Below, piece after piece: positions 1-12,200 of a DNA stretch of 64,000 bases. How positions within the stretch are numbered: the first letter of the stretch is position 1; the number at the start of each line of letters is the position of its first letter. The translations under genes were made by a program, and so were the position numbers. Below the pieces are notes generated by a model. The model had not been told where the DNA came from. It did no database searches and was given only the letters and a program-made list of their open reading frames with translations. Source of the DNA: Apostichopus japonicus (lineage: Eukaryota > Echinodermata > Holothuroidea > Aspidochirotida > Stichopodidae); assembly GCF_037975245.1 (NCBI RefSeq), contig NC_092574.1, positions 14,214,713 to 14,278,712 on the forward strand, written 5' to 3'.

Positions 1-3000
1 ATTGAAATCAAGTTTCCAATAGTACTGTGCAGTACTTAAAGTACTTGAACCAATGTTCACCTTATCTTCAAGAGTTCTCTCTATCTGCTTCCTTTTGGAC
101 ATTTTTAGCATGTGTATGGGTGGGGGAGGGAATAAAAATAAGGGGGGATATTGGCTGCTGTGCCTTTTGGAGGCAAACTTTACTGTTTTGCAAATAGCTA
201 CTGACCGCTAATCTGGGAATAAAATCCTCCAGTATCGCATGCTAAAATGTTGAAACTGCTTTACAGAAGTGAATAGATGTATATATTATTGCTAATAGTC
301 GTAATCGATTCATCACCAGTAGTCGCGATTACACTTTGGAAGTTTGATTTAATCGACTACAAGCTAGCACTACACAAAACTTGCTTTTGAAAAATAGCCT
401 AACCTATCAAAAACAACACTAAAGCAGTTTGTCAGCAAAAATCACAAAGTACTGGTTCTCACAATGCTACACTAGCACTGTGCTGTGTTAAAAATCGGCA
501 AGCACCTGCCCCCGTTATATTTGCTTGTCAGTATATTATATCGCTTGTTCTGCAGTGCAACATTCAGTCCTAGCAATGTTTAATCCTTGCGCCTAATCGC
601 AAATTCATAAGTTATAGATCTTTTGCGATTGCCAAAGTATTAGTCATGTCTTCAAACATGTTTACATTTACTTCATTACTAGCCTGGCTCACATAAATTA
701 TCGGATGTCTGATCGAGTATGTCGATTGCAGTGTAGTTTAATTTCAATGAGCAAAATATGTGCCTGCTAAATATTGCACTAGGCTAGAGCCTAGCCTAGA
801 ATGTTGAATGTCCTACAGAAAACTCTTGCATACTAATCATCACACCACTACAAGGTGTTACATCTATTCATTGTTTGCACATTTGCTTTTATTAGTGCTA
901 GTAGTTGTAGTAGCCTCGTAGATTCATTCTTAAGTTTTTTATTTATTATGAAGGATTTTAAGCACGTTTTAGATTGAAAATTGTTCACAGTTTTAGTTGG
1001 GTAGATGTTTTAACATGATTTAGACAACACACATTAAGACACTTTAAAAAGAAAATAAAGACTGCACCATGAAGAAAGATTTGTTTTGACTGTATTTTGG
1101 CAATGTAAAAATGACAGTGATGACGTCATAACTGTGACCGAGTAATCACCGTAATCACGAGAAGAGCTATGCGATTAGTCGACTACAAAGGAAAGAGTTG
1201 ATTTTCAGCACTAGTATATGTCAAAAGATGCATAGCAGTTTTTAGTACACAAGAATGTGTTTTATAAGAGACAAAATTCAGGGTCTACAAAAATTGCTAC
1301 AAAAAGTTGGAAACTAAAGTATTCCCTGATAATCAATTCTGTTAATGGGAATTGAGGTGAGTGTGGCACAATTTGTAGACAAAAGTGTTGTGGATGTTAA
1401 AAGCGTGCATCGAGTCTTACAATGTTACTAGTTTTCTTGTAACCTCTACATACCTTACATATTATTGAAGTAAGAAACAACATACTGCATTTCATTCATT
1501 ATATCCATAACTGAGACCAATTGTGATACAGGGACAATACCTACAGTAAACATTAAAGTATTTCAAACTGTTGTGAATGTAAAGTTTGACCTTGTTTGAG
1601 CATGTTGAATTCTTGACACAAATTGAACAGAACTATTGCCATTATAGTAAGTACCATTGATCATGGACTTTGGAGTTACTCTCGACTTTGTATCCCAGCC
1701 AGTACAATAGATCTAGACTACTAGTCTCGCGTGTTCTAATACATAGGTGTCAGTGCTTGTACAAAACAGTTGGTGACTCATAGGCTAATGAATCCTAAGG
1801 GTTAGGAAAGATGTTTTTCCCCATTTTTAGTCCTATTTGATGATATGTGATATTTGATGATGCAAACTTACATTGTTCATGTGTTCATATTTCATTTGCC
1901 AGAGGCAAAGGAATCTATGCAATGGTGATGGCTGTGTGTATATATGTATGTGACACTTGTGTGTAAAAGCGATAACTCAAAAAGTTAATGATGGATTAAC
2001 TTCATACTTGTATGTGGATCCGTCTTATTGAGTACGAGAAGCCTATTGTTTTCTCTGTAGTTCAATGATCAAACTTTGTGAACAAGATACATCTATCTTT
2101 AACTTCATACTTAGTATGTAGATCCAACTTGGTGAGTTAAAGAATCCTGTTGAAATTGGTAGAGGTCAAAGGTCACATGAGGTCAACAGGCATCAAATGC
2201 TGAAAACCATTTAAACATGATAATCCAAAATTGAAGCTACAAGTATTCTGTGAATTCTGCAAATTTATGACTTTCTTTTGGTGAACATAGTTTGGTTAAA
2301 ATTCAGTTCAGTTATAGTTCTGTGAAGGGGCTCTATAGGCCTTCAACGAAACATACTGGGCATCCAGGTAATGAAATCTGCTTCATAGTGCATACACTAT
2401 AAAATATGTCTATAGGCAGACTTCTTTCTGGATATTGAAACATTTTGGTTTAAAATTCTATGTTGTAAAATCCTTATCAGTGAATTACATGGTTGATGCC
2501 CACAAGGGGTTGATATAAATCTTTTCTGGTTCTCACTTAATTCTTTGACAATTTAACTAACTTGCTCTAAATATATTAGTATGATAGTTATTTGAATTTT
2601 GAGCAAAAGTTCTGTATTTCAAGGAATCACAAGCTAGCTGGCATGTTGGGTCCTTCTATTCTTGTCCAGCAGGCAAGAGCATACCCCACCAACTCCCTCG
2701 CCTGTCTTCCACCTTGCCACCTGACTGCTATCCTGTCCTTTTTCCTACAGGAGTACCAGAGTAAATTTGTAATGGTAATCCGGTCATTCGAGACGACCAA
2801 AGTTCTGTTCGGACAACCAAAGTCAGTAGTGGAGGTTGTCCAGCAGACGACTAGTGGTTGACCTTTAAATTTAGATTGCATTGTAACTATATGTACCCCA
2901 AAATTCAGTAGGTGAAATGATAAATTGCTATCACCCCCAAAGTACATGTTCTATTCACCAGCATACGGTACACATCTCTCCTACAGTGTACATATTGGTC

Positions 3001-3214
3001 ATGGACTCATGGTTATTTTGCTACATCTTTTATGACAATGAAAGTTGCTGTTCAGACAACCAAAATGTAAGGTCCGGTTTTCCGAAGGAAAAGCAGAAAG
3101 AATCCTGTTTCCCTGAGTACATTCGGGAGGGTTGGTGTAGACTGTATATTGGGTTTACCACTATATATACTGCACGATATTTACAATGTGCCTTCTTATT
3201 CATTTTCTCTCCAG
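1..3214 (+). other. Presumed intron of the OTUD4-like gene (5' part)
   Basis: No exon was recognised here. The first visible exon at 3215 begins just after the point where the family places its Asp-Gly-Ser-Cys catalytic motif. No sequence encoding that motif was found in these bases, so this is read as intron. It holds a degenerate interspersed repeat with AGGTCA hexamers (about 1900-2260). It also holds an exon-like acceptor at about 2750 and inverted GTCGACTA-type motifs near 300-360 and 1140-1190 that may be remnants of a DNA transposon. The intron reading is inference. Confidence 0.5.
1900..2260 (+). repeat. Degenerate interspersed repeat with AGGTCA hexamers
   Basis: The repeat contains two tandem-like units, each with an 'AACTTCATACTT.GTATGTGGATC' motif. 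It ends in AGGTCAAAGGTCA (2163-2175) plus a third AGGTCA at 2180-2185. Related copies lie at 9840-10420 and about 21950-22160. Confidence 0.55.
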
Positions 3215-6200
3215 ATGTTTTACACTCAAGTTTTTCATTATGCAGTGAGGGAGGCTTGCATCAGTTTTATGTCACATCATCGTGAGCAATTTGAACCTGT
3301 AAGTTCCTTTGTATAAATTTGTAGTTTTTAAGGGTGGTCCTTAGCTCTGCAATATGGGCATTCATATATATTATAATACATACTATAAATCTCATTTATT
3401 TGAGAATTTAAGATGTAAAAATATGCTTAAGTAATTAATATCTAGCAAATATTTTCTTCTGTTTATTTTACTTGTAAATTTTCAAATCTCTTTTCAAAAT
3501 TCAAGTTCTTTGATTTGTTCCATTTCACAGTTTATCCCAGGATCTTTTGATCACTACCTTTATCACTTAAAGAACCCCAAGGTAAGTTACATTAAAACTT
3601 GGCATGGAGGTTAAATATCTGTTTATTTCAGTCATTTCAGGCATATCAAAACCACTGGACCAAGTCTCCTGTTCCCCCATATCAGGGCATTTGTGCTCTC
3701 AATTCCTGATATTTCATTTTCGTTAATCATATAAATCATTTTTTTGGCTTGCTTCCTTGTCAGGAGACTTTTAAACAGAAAAGTCAAGCTAAATAAGTCT
3801 ATCAGCCCATCAAACAAAAATCTAAGCAAAAACCTGTGCAGGTCAAAACTTGTAATAAAGCAGAATTTGGCTTAAGATGATTGGATTGCAATTTGCGGGT
3901 ATTGTTGACGTTCCTTCTTTTTCTTTACTCTTGTGTGAACTACTTTTAATTCAATTTCAAAATACACAGTGCTTCTGATTCTATGCAGAATTATTCAAAC
4001 TTGTTGCATGCATAAGACTTGTCATCACCTAAAAACCATAACCAGACATTCTAACAGCTATTAATTGAATTTCAATTGTTTCACAATATTTTGTTGTTTT
4101 AACATTGTTTTAGTGTAAATCACTTCACAAATTTTTCTCCGTGAATTAAATTGTCAATACAAAGAAAGAAAAGAAAGAAAACATGGTAGAAATTTTAAAA
4201 TGTTGAAACAGTTTTATGAATTAAACTACTTGAAGCCAAATATCCTCACCACAGGTCACCACTAAGCACTGCATATATTGTATCTTCATACCTACTACTG
4301 ACTCTGGAGCAATGCAATATGGATATATATTAACTAGTTTTCCTAAACTTAAATGATGATCACTTTTTGTTTTCAATGTTTTCTACAGGAATGGGCTGGT
4401 CAAGTTGAAATAAGTGCATTGTCTCTCTTATACAAGTAAGTATTAATTCCATTAACATACTTCAAATTTAATATGAACATCCAATTTCGATGTACTGTGC
4501 AGTATTATGCTATGCTCAGGGAACTATAAATATAAGCAGATATAAACTAATTGTAATTTTTACTTTCATTATATTCCATCCTAAGAGTTTTATTACTAAT
4601 CCCCTTACTGTACACCCGTTGTTTGTCATATATGCAAATGTCTTTGAATTAAATTTAAGTTGCATATACAGTATTGTTTATATTTGATGAAATCTACAGG
4701 AAACGTAAGTTATATGTCCATACAGTACAAACATATCACATTTAGCGTCTTGAATGTTTACTCACGTACTATTTATTGTGCGATATATATACCTGCAAAA
4801 ATATAAAATAGGTGAATCAAACTAACCTAAAGGACAGCTGGATTATTTTGTGGTTTGGTTTTGGTCTGCTTGGTCTACCTGTTGCACTGTGCAAACAAAG
4901 TGAACTTATACACAATGTTCACTGCATGTGGTTTCCAAAAGATAGGGAAGTAAGAACTGAGTTTTGAGTCCAGTTTGTTGAGTTTGGTGCAGGGCCATGT
5001 GGTATCAACAGTATTTAATAATACCCATATTGTTTGAGTGCTTTGTCACAGTAGTTATAATCAAGTAAAAAACAGAGTAACCTTACAGTAGTTTAGTAAA
5101 ATTAGTTGAAGTATATCATGGAGACTGGATCAATCTACTTCACAATTATTATTTTTTGCTGTTTTCTTGTGTTTATTTAGATGTAGTATGCATTTTAAGT
5201 ATTAATACAAGTTGACTGAACACTTGTAAAATGTTCTTAACACTTGTTATGCATATATAACTGATAATCTTGTTGTAATTGTCTGCATCAGCTCAGGTAG
5301 TTCCCTAATAGTACATTTTGTGAAGCTGATTATTGCAATTTCTTGTTAGTTACACACTCTCTTTCTGGTCAGAATACTTTTTTTGCATTAAATGTACTGA
5401 TGTTGACATTCACATAGTGAGAAACCTAATTTGGTTGGTGTGTTTAGTGTGTTGGTACTCTTAGATGCAAAATGGATGAAAAAGATGTTGAAGAATTTTG
5501 AACTGTTTAGGGGTGTACGGTATATTTGTGTTATATATTTATGAACTGAACACTAGCATTTTTTGTAATATTCTGCTTGGCAGTGGTGGGCAGGCTCTCA
5601 CTGTGTTTTTTATGGGGGAGGCTGTAGTCCCCCCCCCCCCTCCAGAAGCATACATGATTGTGCCCCTGATGAAGAAATGTTGGTAATGGTTTAGTCACTT
5701 TAGTCAGTTTTCATCTTGTTCTGATCGAAAGTTGGTACAGTCAAAATATTGCAAAATACTGACCATCATGAAATGTAAAATTCTAGATGTAATATACTGG
5801 TACCTAGAAGAAGAATTGTGGCTATTGTATTAATTTTTTGATTTGTAATTTATCAGAGGATGCAACAGATTTTATTTTGTTCTTGACCAGAAAGTTTTCT
5901 ATTCTCTTGCAGGAGGGATTTTCTTATCTATCAGTTTCCAGGAAAACCGCCATCAGACGTCACACAGAACGGATTTGATAAAAGGATAATGCTTTGCTTT
6001 TCACATGGAAATCACTATGATAGTGTTTTCACAAAGACATTTCAGCAGAATGCTGCTGTATGCCAAGGTAACTCATGACTATGCATGTGAATCCTGTATA
6101 TGCATATTAACTTCTGCATGAATTATGGCTTATGAATATGCATGTTATTGTCCACTTACATCACAAACCTCACTAATCTCTAGATACACAAGCAGTTTGC

Positions 6201-9200
6201 CTAAAATTAAGAGATCAAAAGTTTCTTTTTCGTGTGGATTTAGAGCCATTGTAAGAAACATTATTGTTAAAGGAGGCACAAACCCAACCATATAGGATCA
6301 TGTGATTAAGATGACTCATGCAAAAAACTTCCCATTACAACTAAATTTGTTATGTTTTCTTTATTTATTGCAAAGTTGATTGTTTGAGTGGAAGGGTTTT
6401 GCAAATGTTGACCCAAAACTAAGGAATCTTGTAACATGACCTAATGATGACAATGGTTTCATTGTCAACACTTTTTACAATCTACCTTGTACATATGTAG
6501 AGAAAAAATTGAAGTCTGTATGTATTTTAAACCCTCCTGCAAGCAGGAACTCGCGAAGAAGCCATCATTGGCTTATCAAAGCCACCAGCTGACCAAAGTC
6601 AGTCTCTTAGATTCATATTTAACGTCCATGATTTTGTCAATTGTCAACAACTCTGTAACTAGACGACATACATAAATCTTGGAGTGACTCAAACTCGGGA
6701 CCTTATGATTGAAAGGCACCGTAAAAGTAAAAGTAAAGGTTTCAGTTCCTACTAGCACTTTGACATCACAGATTCACTAAATGACAGCTCTCAGACATGA
6801 CTTGTATTCTTCAAAACGAAACAAGAGTCTCCTTAGCTGTTTGGGGGTAATCTTCTCCTCACAGCATATAGCCAAAGATGATTGTTGGGTTTGTGTCTCA
6901 TTTTACTTCATCATTGGTGTGTTTCTCTTTGAGATGGAGCATTTTATTATCATTAATTGTATTCTTCTGGTGGGAAGGAATTGGACAATTTCAGGAACAA
7001 CAAAAATACTCTATACTATTAGATTGAAACTCCATCTCAAAAGTTTGTTCAAAACTCTAGATATGGTTGTTTGAAGATAATTTAGTTTTTGCTTGATAAA
7101 CTCTATATACTTCACAAAGTGGAACATTGTAGGTTGTCTGTAATGTCATATTGCATGTTTTTGAAACACTTTCCTTCCTTTTATAGTCTTGTTTGTTTAT
7201 TTGTCCTTGATTCATATTGTCGTTATCGTCGTCGTGGGAGTGTGAATTCAAAGCTTTATGACGATTTATAATAATTTTTAGTGAATATTGCTTTCATCTG
7301 TGGGTAAATGAATTAGCCAAGACATTTTGAACTCATTTGCCATGATGATGTCACTCCCTCTGCTTCTGCCAGATACATTCAACGTGTTATCAAACTTTGG
7401 TTTATGTAAGTTTATGCAGAAGAACTATGACATGAAAATAGTAAAAAATATTGAAACAGTTAACATTTACCACAAGAGTTTTCCTTTTGTGATCATCTAA
7501 CAGTAGCTACAAGTGGAAACTTTTTACTATTGTTGTTTGTTTATTTCTTCCAATAAATCACAATGATGTCAATTTCTTAATACATAGTTAAAGCAATGAG
7601 GCAGTGCGACCAGAAGTAAAAAAATTTATGGAAAATAAGTAAACATTTTAAGCATTATATCTTTTTTGTCCCTTCCTGTATTGTGATTGTCATCTCTCTT
7701 CCATGACTTTTATGTTGCACAACTTGTTACCAGAATTGTTTCATGCTCTTCGCTGTCTCTTTCTTTTTACTTAATACAGCTGTACTATATGAGATTTTAT
7801 ATAAGGAAGTCTTTAAGGTGCCGAAAGAAGCTGATCAGGCAGTAGACATACTCAGGGAATCAGCATCTGAACCTGCTGAAATGGTAAATAACAAACTCTT
7901 GTAAGGATAGTAGAAGATGGAGGAGGGGGTGGGGTGAAATTCATTATCTTAGATTGTCTTATTGCAGCCATCCCAAACCTTGACAGTTTCCCAGAATGTT
8001 TAATACTTTCTGCTAACCTCCCTTTTTTATTAAAATTTTAAATGAAAAAAAAAAATGATATGTGTTCTTGCTTTCTCCAGTATCAAATGCTTAATCATGT
8101 GCTCTATTAGTAACCTTTTGAAAATGTGTCTTAAAGGTATGTGCAATTGCCCATGAATAGTTTATAAACTTTATCATTTGGTTTGGATGTTGAGCATTGA
8201 TAACATTTTTAAGCTCATTGTTAATTTCAAGTTACTAAAATTGCTGTGTATTTACTCCAGCTTAATGTAGACTTTTATGTACAGAACATCACATAACAGA
8301 CATTATCTTAGATTGTCTTATTGCAGCCATCCCAAACCTTGACAGTTTCCCAGAATGTTTAATACTTTCTGCTAACCTCCCTTTTTTATTAAAATTTTAA
8401 ATGAAAAAAAAAAATGATATGTGTTCTTGCTTTCTCCAGTATCAAATGCTTAATCATGTGCTCTATTAGTAACCTTTTGAAAATGTGTCTTAAAGGTATG
8501 TGCAATTGCCCATGAATAGTTTATAAACTTTATCATTTGGTTTGGATGTTGAGCATTGATAACATTTTTAAGCTCATTGTTAATTTCAAGTTACTAAAAT
8601 TGCTGTGTATTTACTCCAGCTTAATGTAGACTTTTATGTACAGAACATCACATAACAGACAAACAAGCAACATCATATATCTGTATCTTTCAAAGAAATC
8701 TATATCTGCCAGAGATTTTACTATTTAATATAAAAACTGCAAATTAAACAAGAATGTCATGTTACTGCTAATCCTCTGTAATCAACTGCTTTCTGTTCCT
8801 TTGCACTGCTTACTTTCATACCTTCATATATTTAGGGGAATTCCCACCTCTTTCATGTCAGCTTGTCAGCTGGAAGTGGAGATTGATTAGTTCTGCTGTC
8901 TTTATCTAAACTAAAGCGAAAGTAATATCACATGTGTGCGTTGATGTCGGTTTCAAAGATACGTGCACCTCGATTAACTTTGTAGTTCTGATATGTTTAA
9001 CCTTCTCAGGATGAAAGGCTGAAGAAAAGACCACCCCTTCCATATCGAGTGGCAAAAGCACTAGATCCGGAGATGTATCGTAATGTTGAATTCGATTCAT
9101 GGAATGAAAACAAGAAAGGTAATGGTCATATTTTCATGAAATTTTTTTTAAGTTAATCATTTTACAGGATTCAACAGAAAACGTGTCTTTGGATCTGATG

Positions 9201-12200
9201 TGATTTTGTGGATCTAGAAGATACATAGCTAATTAGTCTAGTATTATAACGTTAAACAATGGACTGGAAATTTTCCTGTGTAATGAATTAATCTTGAATG
9301 TTTCTAACATGAATATTTGCCACTGGAATTAATGATATACTATCAATTAATCTGAATTTAGTAACAGACTGGCAGTTTGTTTGTCTGCTTATCTATCAGG
9401 CGAGTACTTTGCATCAATTAGTGTAATCTGTTGTTTTCTGCATAAATCTTGATTAGAATGCTTCTTGTCTATAGGTAGTATTTTTGCTTTTCTATGATTT
9501 TGTGAATTTCAATTCTTGCTAGTGGTGGTTTCATGGTCTATCTGACTTTAGTTTGCACAATTTCGTGGAAAATGAAAAGGGCAACATCTGATTAGAAATC
9601 TTTTTTGCGGGTATGAAATGCGTTTGTACAGCTTGTATTGTACTTTTATGAAAATTTGTATGTTTGGTAAAGGTAACAAATATATATATTTATTGCAATT
9701 TTATCAACAAAATACTTACAGATCAACAACAGCAAGACCTAATCCTGGCAAGAGGCTTACAATTTTCTCCGGGTGAAAAGTGCCAGGTCTCTGTAAGTAT
9801 AAAGATGCCTCCGGTTTATTTCTATCCCAGTTTTTAGGCCTTGCCAGATGCAAAAATGAATCTTATGGCTTGGTAATGGCATGTGGGGTGTATGAAAGGA
9901 ATCAGTGTGATGGTGATTGCATATATGTGTGTGTATGTGATGCCCTGACTTGTGAACATGATAACTGAAAAGTATTAAATTGGTGTCCTTATGACTATGT
10001 GTGTGTGTACAAATTCCATATTTTGGTGGTGTTCAAAGGTCATTTGAGTTCTTAAACTTTGCAAGTATGACAACTCCAAAAATAAATTATAGATGAACTT
10101 TATACATTGTATGTGAATCTACTTGAGTGAGTAAAAGAACGGTATTGTTTTTAATGGGTTCAAAGAATTTTGGTGGTTGGTAGAGTTCAGAATCTGAAAC
10201 CTTGTAGGCATGATGATTCCAAAGGATAAGCTTGAACTTAATACTTGATTTGTGAATTCACCTTAGAATAAGAATACTGTTTCTAATAGAGCTACAAGCT
10301 TAACAAATGTCAAAGTCTGAAAACCTTTATATATACCCTGCAACTCCAACAAGTTAAACAATAAACCTCTTACTTGATATGTAGCTTCAAATTAAAGCTG
10401 CCGCATTGGTCAAATTTAGTCAAACTCTTATACTTAAACTCTTAACTGTTATTGATATAATTCGCATAAACTGTGTTCTCATATGTAAACTGTTGCACAA
10501 ATCAATGTGTGGCACAGGGCAAAATTCCTATACCCCTCTCACTCAATAAAAATTGACGGAAACATGTTCCTAATGTCGGTCTAACGTTTTCCCTCCTTCA
10601 CTTCCCCATCCCCCTTCTTCCTTTCAATTGATGCTGATTGACATTTCGACTATGACTTTCCTTGTAGCCAAACCATGTATAGGCCCCTGCCCATGTTAAA
10701 TTCTCCCAATTTGTGAGATTCATTAGGATGTAGTAATTACCTTTGTATTATTTTTTAATTTTAGAAGTACAACTTTTGTTCTCTTCATTTTCCCTTTGTA
10801 GATAAACTCAGACAACAACAAGAAGTTTTTTGAGGGTCATATTCAAGAGGTTGCACCAGGCAATGGATCTGTGACAGTGTTCATACAAGAAATTGGGGAA
10901 AAGTATGTTAAGTCATTTCCCTCTATTTTGCTTGATTCTATTTAGAAACCATCTAAAGTCAAATTTTGCTGGATAGAAAGGAAATAAAAAAGAACCAAAG
11001 TCTTGAGAATTTGCTCAGTTCGTAACAACTTGTTATGAACATTTGACAGAATATGTGTATTTAATTATTCATGCTGTTCTTTTTCTCTGAACCTTACTGT
11101 GTGAAAGAGTGTGTATGCATTTCTGTTAGAAAGCACTCATTACAATGTATATCATGCCGATTCTTTGCCTGGCGATTGTTAACAGACTTATCATGCATTA
11201 ATATTCTTATTATTATTTCTACTGGCAGGAAAATGCTAGTGAATTTTGTCTACTGGCAAACGGTGAAATCCACTGGCATTTATCCAGTAAATATCCTGAA
11301 TTTCGAGGCCTGATCATTTGAATTTTTTCTAATTCTAAGAAAAAAATGTATATTAGATTTTGCCCTTGCTACTTGATGACTCCACAGGCGCACTGTACCT
11401 ATGAGGAACATACGTCCTATCGTTAGCTTCCCTCACCAAGTGCCTATGAGACTACCCAGTGGAAACTCGTACAAGAATTTACCAGGTTACTATCAGAAGT
11501 ATTCAGCAGATATAGGTAAAGACAAACATACCCTTTGTACTTTCATTTTAGCATTGACTGTACAGTGTACGCGGTCATTTTGTTTCCTAGTAAATATGCT
11601 CCGTTTATTTGATGAACTTTTGCTGCCAGACTCTGCTAATGATTAATTGGTTTGGCTTTCACATTTATAATCTGATAATTATTACATTATACACATCTAA
11701 AAGGAAACTGTGAAGTAGGCACATCCTTACTAGAATGTGTTACACAAAGAGAGGCGACTCTTTGGTTACGTCGACTCTACGGTTTCGTCAAATGTGTAGA
11801 TATTTATAGATTTATTGAAGACAAATGGCATCGTTACTTTCGTTTTAGTTTAAAGTAGTTTTGCGTTTGGTTTGGAATTTCACCAAACTGACAGAGTATT
11901 ACTACAAAAACTTGTGTAAACATTTTGAGGAGAAAAGAAGGAAGCATTTATGCATACTATGATTTTTTTTATTTATTTCCGTATCTGTATTACAGAAGAC
12001 AAAAATGTCATTACTTTTAATTGTTTAATGAGAGTAGATTGAAAAGATGACACAGAAAGCGTTTTATGCATTATATCCATCCATCCAGGCAGCAGAATTG
12101 CAAGGCTCTACCCTAATTGTAAATTTAGTCATGGTTATAAACTGTGCATATGGATTGATGTTTCACAGCCAAACCATATTTTATCATAGTTTCAATATTG

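Noticed and set aside
290-1217. A second hAT element delimited by GTCGACTA and TAGTGCTG-like motifs
   Set aside because: Motifs recur in inverted orientation, but I could not find matching ends with an 8-bp target duplication.
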